This document shows, piece after piece, positions 16,104 to 24,022 of a DNA stretch of 25,153 nucleotides (position 1 is the stretch's first letter; each line of letters opens with the position of its first letter). This DNA is from an uncultured Prevotellaceae bacterium (GTDB lineage: Bacteria; Bacteroidota; Bacteroidia; Bacteroidales; Bacteroidaceae): positions 1-25,153 of the forward strand of contig CALELI010000075.1 of assembly GCA_937902455.1 (NCBI GenBank). Reading direction: 5' to 3'. The notes under the pieces are model-generated. The model did no database searches, was not told the origin of the DNA, and was given only the letters and a program-made list of their open reading frames with translations. The position numbers and the translations under genes were made by a program.

Positions 16104-16254
16104 TTCTCCGTTTGCATGAACCTTATCGTCAGCTCGTGTGGGTGTTGCTGACTGCTTGTATGGGCCTTACTGACGGTTCGGGTGGTGGATGTTCTCTGTT
16201 TGAGTGGCTCGTGACGGCTTGTCGTGGTGACTTTCTGGCCACATGTTCGGAGTC

Positions 16255-16274
16255 CCTCCCCTCGAAATGGGAGG
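16255..16274. repeat. Hairpin within the right arm of the array
   Basis: cctccc (16255-16260), 8-nt loop, gggagg (16269-16274). It lies in the stretch that makes the right arm about 78 bp longer than the left. Confidence 0.45.
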
Positions 16275-16371
16275 TTAGGAAGGACCTGGCTTTGGGGGCA
16301 ACCCATGCAGCATGACACAGGGCTTTGCATGTGAGCGTTCTTTTTTCTTATGAAAAAAATGTTCTTAAGTT

Positions 16372-16402
16372 TTTGTCATTATGTAATTTTTTCATACCTT
16401 TG
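16372..16402 (+). promoter_or_regulatory. Bacteroidetes-type promoter of the TonB-dependent receptor operon
   Basis: TTTG at 16372-16375, a 19-bp spacer and TACCTTTG at 16395-16402. It would give a leader of about 140 nt before the ATG at 16550, long enough for post-transcriptional control. Confidence 0.75.
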
Positions 16403-16549
16403 TAGTCGGATAGTAATTATATCTCACTTACAATGTGTCATTGCATGCTCCAAACAAGTTCTATGGACTGCGGCAAATGCCGTGGGAGGAGTAGTGTGAT
16501 TACTTTATTACGATTTTCAATTTTTAATTCACTTTTTAATAACAACGCA

Positions 16550-19500
16550 ATGCTTAAAAGATTTTTTACATTGACGATGATTTGCCTCGTTGCAGTTTGT
16601 GCCAACGCGCAGATCACCACATCGAGTCTTGAAGGTACTGTTACAGCAGGTGACGAGGAGGTTATCGGTGCTCACGTACAGGTGGTTCACCAGCCTTCCG
16701 GCACTCGCTACAATGCAGTTACAAATGCTAAAGGTCACTATTCAATCCAAGGTATGAGGGTTGGTGGTCCTTACTCTGTCGAAATCTCTTATCTGGGATT
16801 TGAAACTAAGAAGGCTGACGGTATTCACCTTCAGTTAGGTGTACCATTTAAGTACAATGCAGAGCTCAGCGAGGATGCTCAGCAACTTACTGAAGTCGTG
16901 GTAAGTGCGTCTGGTAGTCGTTTTGCCGGTGAAAAGACTGGTGCTTCAACTGCCATCAGCAATGAGGACATCAACTACATGCCTACTGTAACCCGTAACA
17001 TTACAGACTTCACTCGTCTGTCTCCTTACGGTGGTAACGGAATGGTATTTGCTGGTAGCGATGGCCGTACTGCCAATTTCACAGTGGACGGTGCCAACTT
17101 CAACAACAACTTCGGTCTGAGTGACAAGTTGCCTGGTGGTGGCAGTCCTATCTCCATCGAGTCAATCGAGGAAATGCAGGTAGTGATTTCTCCTTATGAC
17201 GTACGTGAGACAAACTTCATCGGTGGTGGTGTAAACGCCATTACGAAGTCAGGTACGAACCAGTTCAAGGGTAGTGCTTACGTTTATCATAGGAACGAGA
17301 ACATGCGTGGTGACGCCATTGAGCGCGAACAGATTAGCGGTGCAAGAGATAAGGACCAGTACACTCAGTACGGTTTCACTCTCGGTGGCCCTATCGTCAA
17401 GAACAAGTTGTTCTTCTTCGTCAATGGTGAAATGTCAAAGGTGCCTACAATCGTGAATCGCTGGAAACCAAGCGAGGACGGAGTGGCTGATGCAGATAAC
17501 TTCATCTCACGCACAACTGTTGAAGACTTGGAGAGAGTTCGTCAGTTTGTTCAGAACAAATATGGATACGATCCAGGTTCATACACAGACTATCCGGCTG
17601 ACGAGGACAATTACAAGATCCTTGCCCGTGTAGACTGGAACATCAATGACGACCATCACTTGGCAGTACGTTACAACTATACTAAGAACCGTATGTGGAA
17701 CACTCCAAGCTCCACTTCAATGGATGGTGGCACCCGTTCTGCTTATAGCCGTGCAAGTCAGTATGCCATTCCTTTCTCTAATTCACTCTATGCAATCGAC
17801 AACATTGTCCATACTTTCTCTTTCGACTTGAATAGCCGTCTTGCCAACAACCTCTACAACCAGTTGCTGGTTACTTATTCTAAGCTTGACGATGTACGTG
17901 CCACTGATTCTGGCGAATTCCCATTCGTAGAGATTCTCGATGGTACTGGTTCGATTGGCAACTACATGAGCTTGGGCTATGAACTCTTCTCATGGAACAA
18001 CGCAGTTCACAACGACATCTGGACAGTCAAGGATGACGTGACATATTATCTCGGCAACCACAAGATTATGGCAGGTCTCAACTATGAGCATCAGATGGCA
18101 GATAACATGTACATGCGTAACGGTACAGGTTACTACCGCTACAACAGTGTTGACGATTTCATCAACGGTGCAGTTCCTGATGTAGTGGCCCTGACTTACG
18201 GTTACGGCGGTGAGAGCAAACCTGCTGCACGCGTACAATATAATAAGGTAGGATTCTACGCTCAGGATGACTGGAACGTTCTTGACAACCTCAAGGTGAA
18301 CTTTGGTCTTCGTCTTGAAGGACTCTTCTTTGACAATGGCGACCTCATGACCAACAATGCAATCCTTGGTCTGGACTACTATGACCGTGATGGCAACAAG
18401 CGTAACATTGACACAGGCAAATGGCCAAACAACAATATCATCATCTCTCCTCGCGTAGGTTTCAACTGGGATGTATTCGGTGACCGCAGGCTGAAGGTTC
18501 GTGGTGGTACAGGTCTCTTTGCAGGCCGTCTGCCTCTCGTATTCTTCACCAACATGCCTACAAACGGCGGTATGGTTCAGTACCAGGCAGCTCTCAATGC
18601 AAAGAACGCCGACATGAGCCAGTTTGCTGGTGGCCTTGTAACTGATGCTAACGGAAAGGCCTCTATCGCAGCTCTTCAGAAGAAGTTGTTCGACATGGGC
18701 TATCCTTCTACAATCACACCAGAGCAGGGTGCGCTGCCATCTTCAATATCAGCAGTTGACCCTGACTTCAAACTCCCACAGGCTTGGAAGACTTCACTCG
18801 CTGTAGACTACACTCTCCCTGTTTCATTCCCTCTCACAATTACTGCAGAAGGAATCTTCACAAAGACAATCAACGCTGCCACACTCTCTGACTGGAGTGT
18901 TCCAGAGGTAGGTGGATTTGCACGTTTCAATGGTGCCGACAATCGCCCAATCTATCCTGACGGATACCACACAGGCCTTAGCGCATTCATGCTTGAGAAC
19001 ACAAGCCGTGGTTATGGATTCCAGGCTTCTCTCTCTGTAACTGCCAAGCCTCTCCCATGGCTCAACCTCATGGCTGCCTATACTCACACTATGTCAAAGG
19101 AACTCACTGGTATGCCAGGTTCAAATGCTGAGTCTGCATTCACATACGTTCCTACTGTCGAAGGTCCTAACAACATCCAGCTCCACAACTCACAGTACGT
19201 GACTCCAGACCGCTACATCGTAAGCGCAGGAATCCATGATAAGCATTGCAACCACTTCACCCTCATTCTCGAAGGCTGGAGAGGCGGCTACCTGTATTCA
19301 TACATGATGGCTAACGACATGAACGGCGACGGCTACAACTATGATGCCCTCTATATCCCTACTGACAAGGAAGTTGAGAATGGCATGTTCCGCTTCGTTT
19401 CAGAGGACGACAAGACACGTTTCATGGACTATGTTCATGCTGACGACTATCTCAGCAACCATCAGGGTGAATATGCAGAGGCATACAGCCTTTATTCTCC

Positions 19501-20269
19501 TTGGGTTCACAAACTCGACTTTGACTACAAGCACGACTTCAAGGTTCGCGTTGGTAATTACACTCACGCTCTCCAGCTCAGTTTTGACATGAAGAACGTT
19601 CTCAACTTCTTCAACTCAAGCTGGGGTGTAAGCAAGTACCTCAATCCTGCAATAGGCTCTGATGCTCGTATCCTCAAGTACGAAGGTGCCGACAAGGACG
19701 GTTACGCAAGATTCTCAACTCCTGCTTCAATCGACAAGAACACAGAGACATTTGTTCGCAACCACTCTATCGGTCAGTGCTGGAATGCATCTATCGGCAT
19801 CAAGTACTTCTTCACTGGTGACAAGAACGAACCTGGATGTGGCTGTAAGGATGCAGCACCAACTTTTGACAACAGCGCTCTCAACGACATGATTGCCAAG
19901 AACAAGGCTCTCGAGGCAGAGAATGCTCGTCTTGCTGCTGCCAACAAGGAACTCTCCAACCGTCCTGCCAAGGTAGAGAAGGTCGTAGAGACAAAGAACG
20001 TCATCGTTTCCGACAAGGCCGTCGTAACATTCGCACAGAACTCTTCAGAACTCTCTGCTGAATCAAAGGCAATCCTCGACCAGATCAAGTCTGGTTCTTC
20101 GATTACAGTCGTAGGTGCTACTTCACCGGAAGGCACTTCCGCACGTAATTCAGATCTCTCTATTGCTCGCGCCAATGTTGTTGCTGACTACCTCAGGACT
20201 CGTGGTGTCAACGTACTTTCTGCAGAAGGCAATGACGCAGGCCGTGTTGCCATAGTTACAATAAAATAA
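16550..20269 (+). CDS. Oar-like TonB-dependent receptor with C-terminal coiled coil and OmpA-like domain
   Basis: An outer-membrane receptor of 1239 residues that would import or export a large substrate with TonB energy. I start at 16550 because it gives a clean signal peptide (cleavage after CANA, residue 20); an upstream in-frame ATG at 16433 adds 39 residues without one. Order: carboxypeptidase-like regulatory domain (about 24-110), plug (about 120-250), Oar-type beta-barrel ending near SIGIKYFF (about 1088), then an unusual 150-residue tail: a CGCKD linker, a short coiled coil (IAKNKALEAENARLAAANKE), and an OmpA-like segment (VTFAQNSSELSAESKAILDQI, GATSPEG, NSDLSIARANVVADYL). The tail should lie in the periplasm and may bind peptidoglycan. 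It is followed 23 bp later by a surface lipoprotein gene. The substrate is unknown. Confidence 0.85.
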   Translation: MLKRFFTLTMICLVAVCANAQITTSSLEGTVTAGDEEVIGAHVQVVHQPSGTRYNAVTNAKGHYSIQGMRVGGPYSVEISYLGFETKKADGIHLQLGVPFKYNAELSEDAQQLTEVVVSASGSRFAGEKTGASTAISNEDINYMPTVTRNITDFTRLSPYGGNGMVFAGSDGRTANFTVDGANFNNNFGLSDKLPGGGSPISIESIEEMQVVISPYDVRETNFIGGGVNAITKSGTNQFKGSAYVYHRNENMRGDAIEREQISGARDKDQYTQYGFTLGGPIVKNKLFFFVNGEMSKVPTIVNRWKPSEDGVADADNFISRTTVEDLERVRQFVQNKYGYDPGSYTDYPADEDNYKILARVDWNINDDHHLAVRYNYTKNRMWNTPSSTSMDGGTRSAYSRASQYAIPFSNSLYAIDNIVHTFSFDLNSRLANNLYNQLLVTYSKLDDVRATDSGEFPFVEILDGTGSIGNYMSLGYELFSWNNAVHNDIWTVKDDVTYYLGNHKIMAGLNYEHQMADNMYMRNGTGYYRYNSVDDFINGAVPDVVALTYGYGGESKPAARVQYNKVGFYAQDDWNVLDNLKVNFGLRLEGLFFDNGDLMTNNAILGLDYYDRDGNKRNIDTGKWPNNNIIISPRVGFNWDVFGDRRLKVRGGTGLFAGRLPLVFFTNMPTNGGMVQYQAALNAKNADMSQFAGGLVTDANGKASIAALQKKLFDMGYPSTITPEQGALPSSISAVDPDFKLPQAWKTSLAVDYTLPVSFPLTITAEGIFTKTINAATLSDWSVPEVGGFARFNGADNRPIYPDGYHTGLSAFMLENTSRGYGFQASLSVTAKPLPWLNLMAAYTHTMSKELTGMPGSNAESAFTYVPTVEGPNNIQLHNSQYVTPDRYIVSAGIHDKHCNHFTLILEGWRGGYLYSYMMANDMNGDGYNYDALYIPTDKEVENGMFRFVSEDDKTRFMDYVHADDYLSNHQGEYAEAYSLYSPWVHKLDFDYKHDFKVRVGNYTHALQLSFDMKNVLNFFNSSWGVSKYLNPAIGSDARILKYEGADKDGYARFSTPASIDKNTETFVRNHSIGQCWNASIGIKYFFTGDKNEPGCGCKDAAPTFDNSALNDMIAKNKALEAENARLAAANKELSNRPAKVEKVVETKNVIVSDKAVVTFAQNSSELSAESKAILDQIKSGSSITVVGATSPEGTSARNSDLSIARANVVADYLRTRGVNVLSAEGNDAGRVAIVTIK

Positions 20270-20292
20270 TAACAAATAAAGATACGAAAAAT

Positions 20293-21849
20293 ATGAAACT
20301 CAAATATTTGTTTGCATCGCTTCCTATCGTCATTGCAGCTGCCATCACAAGCTGTTCAGAGGATTTCGAACCTACATATCTTGATGCAATAAAGGTATCA
20401 TCATCCTATGTTGCTCTGCCTGACGTTGGTGAGACTGTGATTGAACTCGATGCACAGGGCCCTTGGGCAATTACTTGCTGTGACACTTGCACAAAGATGA
20501 ACGAGGCTCATCTGAAGAAGCAGTTCGACGGACTTACCATCACTCCGCTGTCAGGAGAAGCCGGACATCATAAAGTATCCTTCAGTGTAAAGGAAGTCGG
20601 ATATGGCAAGACTGCCAATCTTTTCATTCATTGCAATGGCAAGACCCAGAGAATCAAGATCGTTCAGGGCGAGATACAGATTTCCACAGCCACATGTGCT
20701 GAGGTGAATGCCGGTCCTGACGGAAAGACATACAAGGTAACAGGTGTATGTAAGTCAATTGCCAACACTACTTATGGCAACTGGTATCTCGAGGATGCCA
20801 CTGGTGAGGTCTACATCTATGGTACTCTTGATGCAAAGGGCCAGACAAAGAACTTCCTCAGTCTCGGTATCGAGGTGGGCGACGAGATTACGGTAGTAGG
20901 TCCTAAGAAGACTTACAACGGTACTGTGGAACTCGTTGACGTTACAGTCGAGAAGATCAAGAAGTCACTCGTGAAGATTGACTCACTCTCAGTCAAGGAA
21001 GCAGTATTCCCTGTAGATGGAGGCGACATCTCAGTCTTCCTCACATGCAAGGGCGAAGGCCTCGGAGTAGCTGTTGACGAGTCTGCCGACTGGATTACCA
21101 TCGCTAATACCACAAGCGGCCAGAACCCGGTAGTGACACTCCGTGCTCTTCCAAATGCCGGCGGCGACCGTTCAGGAAAGGTAGTCTTCACTACTACCAG
21201 CGACGGAAAGCAGTACAGCAGCGAGCTCACAGTCACTCAGAAGGGTGCAATCGTGACAGCTACTGTCAGCGAGTTCCTTGCAGCAGCGGTCGGTGATACT
21301 CAGTATCGTCTGACAGGTGTCATTACAAGTGTTGCCAATGACCAGTACGGCAATGTATATATACGCGACTATACAGGTGAGGCATACGTATACGGAATCG
21401 GCAAGAAGGGTGATTTCACAACCCTTGGTCTCAAGGTCGGCGACATCGTAACCGTAGTAGGCAAGCGTGCCGCATACAAGGACAGCCCTCAGATGGGTAG
21501 CGGCCAGTACGAGAGCCATATCTCCGTCACTCCGTGCACAGTCAGCGAGTTCATCGCAAAGCCAGACTCAAAGACCGACTACTACATGGTGACAGGCGAC
21601 ATCACATCCATTGACAATCCTACTTATGGCAACCTCTATATCAGCGATGGCACCAGCGAGCTCTATGTCTATGGCTGCTATTCCGGTTGGGGCGCAGCAG
21701 GTGACTTCCGTAAGGGATTCATCAGCCAGGCAGGTATCAATGTAGGCGACAGACTGACTATGATCGGCTACAAGGACACTTACAACGGAAAGATTGAACT
21801 CTGTGGAGGAACCTACTTCTCTCACACACCAGCAAATCAGCCTGAATAA
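20293..21849 (+). CDS. Surface lipoprotein with BACON-like and OB-fold repeats
   Basis: This 518-residue lipoprotein has lipobox AITSC (Cys21) followed by SEDFE, an acidic tract resembling the Bacteroidetes surface-export signal. Domains alternate: a BACON-like beta-sandwich (about 33-128, ending IKIVQGE), an OB-fold (about 131-226), a second BACON-like domain (about 230-325, with DWITI and LTVTQKG), and two more OB-folds (about 326-420 and 421-518). The OB repeats share the patterns Y-x-VTG, TYGN-x-Y-x-x-D-x-TGE-x-Y-x-YG, and VGD-x-x-T-x-x-G. It lies 23 bp after the TonB-dependent receptor and before a strong terminator, so it is probably that receptor's surface partner for ligand capture. 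The ligand is not known; OB-folds may bind sugars, peptides or nucleic acid. Confidence 0.78.
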   Translation: MKLKYLFASLPIVIAAAITSCSEDFEPTYLDAIKVSSSYVALPDVGETVIELDAQGPWAITCCDTCTKMNEAHLKKQFDGLTITPLSGEAGHHKVSFSVKEVGYGKTANLFIHCNGKTQRIKIVQGEIQISTATCAEVNAGPDGKTYKVTGVCKSIANTTYGNWYLEDATGEVYIYGTLDAKGQTKNFLSLGIEVGDEITVVGPKKTYNGTVELVDVTVEKIKKSLVKIDSLSVKEAVFPVDGGDISVFLTCKGEGLGVAVDESADWITIANTTSGQNPVVTLRALPNAGGDRSGKVVFTTTSDGKQYSSELTVTQKGAIVTATVSEFLAAAVGDTQYRLTGVITSVANDQYGNVYIRDYTGEAYVYGIGKKGDFTTLGLKVGDIVTVVGKRAAYKDSPQMGSGQYESHISVTPCTVSEFIAKPDSKTDYYMVTGDITSIDNPTYGNLYISDGTSELYVYGCYSGWGAAGDFRKGFISQAGINVGDRLTMIGYKDTYNGKIELCGGTYFSHTPANQPE

Positions 21850-21877
21850 TCAGGGACTAAATAGATTAATCTGACGG

Positions 21878-21921
21878 AAACGGGAGGAAGACGAGACGGT
21901 CTGCCTCCCGTTTTATTTTTT
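21878..21921 (+). terminator. Strong rho-independent terminator of the receptor-lipoprotein operon
   Basis: aaacgggagg (21878-21887) pairs perfectly with cctcccgttt (21904-21913), with an inner agac/gtct extension, followed by a T-rich tail (ttttattttttat). Confidence 0.88.
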
Positions 21922-21931
21922 ATGGTGTTTG

Positions 21932-21963
21932 TTTGGAGTTTTGAAACGAATGTCGTATATTTG
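21932..21963 (+). promoter_or_regulatory. Intact promoter in front of a decayed protease gene
   Basis: TTTG at 21932-21935, a 20-bp spacer and TATATTTG at 21956-21963. It drives the remnant that starts at 22032, so the remnant may still be transcribed. Confidence 0.7.
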
Positions 21964-22031
21964 CATGGAAAATGTTTTTACTAATCCTTGAGTCTTCATG
22001 AAATGAACCTCTTTTAATATTTTTCAAGGTT

Positions 22032-22329
22032 ATGAAGGTTCTATTGGTATCATTCCTGACATTAATATCACTGACAGTCTCGGCACAGCACGTGTCAGAG
22101 ACGGATGCACTCATGGAGAATGGGAAAATCTCGAAGGAACAGGCTCTTGAGATTGCCAGCCGTTTCGTGAATAACGGCACTGGCAAGTCAAGGCTCATGA
22201 ATGGCAGACAGCTCAATCCTCGCCTGATTGGGACGACACTCACTCCGACTTCCCACGAGCCGGTCAGCCATCGGCCCCGACTACAAGGGCATAGTCATCA
22301 CAGCCGGCAAGAAATATCTCAGAAGATAA
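22032..22329 (+). pseudogene. Remnant of a C10 (streptopain-like) cysteine protease, internally deleted and frameshifted
   Basis: The 5' part encodes a signal peptide (ending TVSAQ) and ISKEQALEIASRFVN, typical of the propeptide of Bacteroidetes C10/streptopain-like proteases. From about 22264 the sequence in the +1 frame reads SAIGPDYKGIVITAGKKYLRR and stops at 22329, which looks like the end of a T9SS-type C-terminal domain. The catalytic domain and most of the sorting domain are missing, so a large internal deletion with frame change is the simplest reading. The frame starting at 22032 runs on to 22409 as a 125-residue protein, but its C-terminal half resembles nothing and overlaps the repeats at 22346-22451. 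The C10 assignment rests on the propeptide motif only. Confidence 0.6.
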
Positions 22330-22345
22330 TGCACCCTTCCTATTG

Positions 22346-22451
22346 TTTTTGCACAGATTTGGCAGAATTGTGCCGCCTTATTCTGCCAAACCATATAGTT
22401 TTTGCATAGATTTGGCAGAATAGCGTCACCTTATTCTGCCAAATCATATCT
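22346..22451. repeat. Two tandem 53-bp repeats, each with a perfect 11-bp dyad
   Basis: Copies at 22346-22398 and 22399-22451 differ at only a few positions, mostly in the loop. Each holds TTTGGCAGAAT, an 11-nt loop, and ATTCTGCCAAA (22358-22390 and 22411-22443). The arms are identical in both copies while loops vary. They end just before the -7 box of the AAA ATPase gene, with the last arm overlapping its presumed -33 region, so they look like operators for that gene. Confidence 0.75.
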
Positions 22452-22465
22452 TTTTTATACCTTTG
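22434..22465 (+). promoter_or_regulatory. Promoter of the AAA ATPase gene, overlapping the second dyad
   Basis: TACCTTTG at 22458-22465 matches TAnnTTTG. A weak -33 element (TTCTG, 22434-22438) lies 19 bp upstream within the right arm of the second dyad, so a protein bound there would block RNA polymerase. Confidence 0.6.
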
Positions 22466-22489
22466 TGGCAAAATTAAAACATTACAACT

Positions 22490-23941
22490 ATGCAAAAGAT
22501 AATTGGACGGATATCAGAAATACAGGAACTTAAGGATATCTATAATTCAGAAGTTCCTGAATTCGTTGTTGTATATGGACGCCGACGTGTAGGAAAGACA
22601 TTCTTAATTCGAGAATTGTTTGCAGAGGAATTTGCATTCTACCACACAGGGTTGTCCCCTCAAGATATGGAAGACAGCAACATGCTGACAAGTCAGCTCC
22701 ACAACTTTGCATCATCACTCAGGCAATGTGGCGTCAACCTACAAGGAACATTAAATGATTGGATAACCGCTTTCGACTATTTAAAGAATTATCTTGCCGA
22801 GAAAATCAGTGAAGAACCGGACAAGCGCCAAGTGGTGTTCATTGACGAACTGCCATGGATGGATACACCACGATCGATGTTTGTATCAGCCCTTGAGCAT
22901 TTTTGGAATGGCTGGGGTGCCGGTGTACCACAACTGATGCTTATCGTGTGTGGTTCTGCTACTGCCTGGATTTCCGACAAGCTTTTACATAACAAAGGAG
23001 GACTGTATGGCAGGAAGACCAGAGAGATCAAGCTTCATCCTTTCACATTACGCGAGGCTGAACTATTCTATGAGGACAAAGGCATTATGCTGAATCGCTA
23101 TTCGCAGCTGCAATTATATATGATGCTTGGTGGCATACCTTATTATCTATCTTATATACGGAAGGGGGAAAGCGTAGAGCAGTTAGCCGACTACTTATTT
23201 GCAGCCAAGTCGGGAAAGTTGCGTGATGAATTAGAGCAACTCTTTGTATCTCTCTTCACAAATCATGACGATTGCATGAAAATCATACGTTTCTTGAGTG
23301 GCAGAAAGGCTGGATACACGAGGAAGGAGATTGCTGATGCCACAAAAATTCCGTATGGTGGAGGATTGACCAAAACCTTGATGGCACTGGCTGAAAGCGA
23401 ATTTATTACACAATACATCTATTATGGAAAACCTGCAAAGGAAGACAGGTATCGTTTGAGTGATTTCTTCACTCTATATCAACTTACGGTTTTAGGCAAT
23501 AAGAAAGATCCCGACAGCAAGAATTGGAACGATCGATTTGGTGGGAAGACTATGTCTTCCTGGTATGGATTTGCTTTTGAGACATTATGCTGGAACCATA
23601 TAGCACAAATCAAACATGCTTTGGGCATACCATCCGTACATACCGAGGAGTTTTCATGGCGCACGGAAGGCAATACCGAGGAAAATGGCGCACAGATAGA
23701 CTTGATGATTAGACGTGCAGACAACATCATCAATTTATGCGAGATGAAATTCAGCATTGCCGACTATGTACTTGACAAAGCAGAAGAGTCAAATATTCGC
23801 AACAAGATAGCCTCCTATCAAAGAAATACAGGTTGTAGGGAAACGATTTCGCCAGTTTTGGTAACGACATTCGGACTTCAGCAAAATACACACAGTAACA
23901 TCATACAGAAAACCATCACTATGGATGATTTGTTCGTATAG
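22490..23941 (+). CDS. AAA ATPase with winged helix and DUF234 / PD-(D/E)XK-like C-terminal domain
   Basis: This 483-residue protein belongs to the archaeal-type ATPase/DUF234 group (AAA_14-like), common in Bacteroidetes and archaea and of unclear function. Walker A is GRRRVGKT (about 30-37), Walker B is VVFIDELPWMD (about 115-125), a sensor region follows (LIVCGSATAWI), and GLYGRKT may hold the arginine finger. A winged helix lies around residues 255-310 (GYTRKEIADATKIPYGGGLTKTL). The C-terminal part shows GAQIDLMI and CEMKFS, a D...ExK pattern of PD-(D/E)XK nucleases. Twin dyads overlap its promoter. Its A+T-rich sequence, the decayed gene before it and a transposase after it suggest an acquired gene. 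A defence or mobile-element role is possible but unproven. Confidence 0.8.
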   Translation: MQKIIGRISEIQELKDIYNSEVPEFVVVYGRRRVGKTFLIRELFAEEFAFYHTGLSPQDMEDSNMLTSQLHNFASSLRQCGVNLQGTLNDWITAFDYLKNYLAEKISEEPDKRQVVFIDELPWMDTPRSMFVSALEHFWNGWGAGVPQLMLIVCGSATAWISDKLLHNKGGLYGRKTREIKLHPFTLREAELFYEDKGIMLNRYSQLQLYMMLGGIPYYLSYIRKGESVEQLADYLFAAKSGKLRDELEQLFVSLFTNHDDCMKIIRFLSGRKAGYTRKEIADATKIPYGGGLTKTLMALAESEFITQYIYYGKPAKEDRYRLSDFFTLYQLTVLGNKKDPDSKNWNDRFGGKTMSSWYGFAFETLCWNHIAQIKHALGIPSVHTEEFSWRTEGNTEENGAQIDLMIRRADNIINLCEMKFSIADYVLDKAEESNIRNKIASYQRNTGCRETISPVLVTTFGLQQNTHSNIIQKTITMDDLFV

Positions 23942-23987
23942 TTATCCATGCAAACATATTGGCTCATCAGTAATTCCCCGTGTTAGT

Positions 23988-24004
23988 GAAGTCACCCTGA
24001 CTTC
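23988..24004. repeat. Small perfect inverted repeat downstream of the transposase gene
   Basis: gaagtca-ccc-tgacttc, 7-bp arms, 19 bp beyond the transposase stop. It may belong to the end of the insertion sequence or act as a terminator, but no T-run follows. Confidence 0.4.
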
Positions 24005-24022
24005 GTCAATGCGTCACCCAAA

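Larger units (their letters stand above)
15850..16333. repeat. Large palindromic array of 22-bp and 23-bp repeats with 24-bp outer inverted repeats
   Basis: Left arm: aaggt recurs at 15937, 15959, 15981 and 16003, exactly 22 bp apart. Core: gcattaataa recurs at 16012, 16035 and 16058 with a variant at 16081, exactly 23 bp apart. Right arm: acctt at 16098 and 16120, diverged at 16142, and gcctt at 16164, again 22 bp apart and inverted to the left arm; weaker units continue to about 16251. Paired left and right units share a dyad centre at about 16052.5. Outermost, 15850-15873 matches the reverse complement of 16310-16333 at 20 of 24 positions. The periods are not multiples of 3, which argues against coding. 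The function is unknown. Confidence 0.7.
15229..16549. other. 1.3-kb intergenic region rich in structured DNA, no convincing protein gene
   Basis: Between divergent leuS and the TonB-dependent receptor I find no protein gene I would support. The stretch holds the leuS promoter, a 31-bp copy of a mobile-element end (15334-15364), a small hairpin (15395-15410), a promoter-to-terminator structured RNA locus (15489-15733), a spacer with a perfect 6-bp hairpin (acatta/taatgt near 15804-15822), a large palindromic repeat array (15850-16333), and the receptor promoter (16372-16402). Open frames inside the array are explained by its repeats. Confidence 0.6.

Noticed and set aside
16112..16315. 67-codon open frame on the plus strand in the right arm
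   Set aside because: It runs through diverged 22-bp repeats and a hairpin, with odd Cys/Trp-rich composition and no start signal.
16061..16330. 89-codon open frame on the minus strand within the palindromic array
   Set aside because: It is made of the 22-bp repeats, whose period is not a multiple of 3, has no recognisable domain, and overlaps the array almost completely; I treat it as a by-product of the repeats.
22346..22451. Possible CRISPR fragment (two repeats with inner dyads)
   Set aside because: The two copies abut with no spacer of unrelated sequence, and the whole unit is repeated, not just a 28-36-bp repeat. No cas gene is near.
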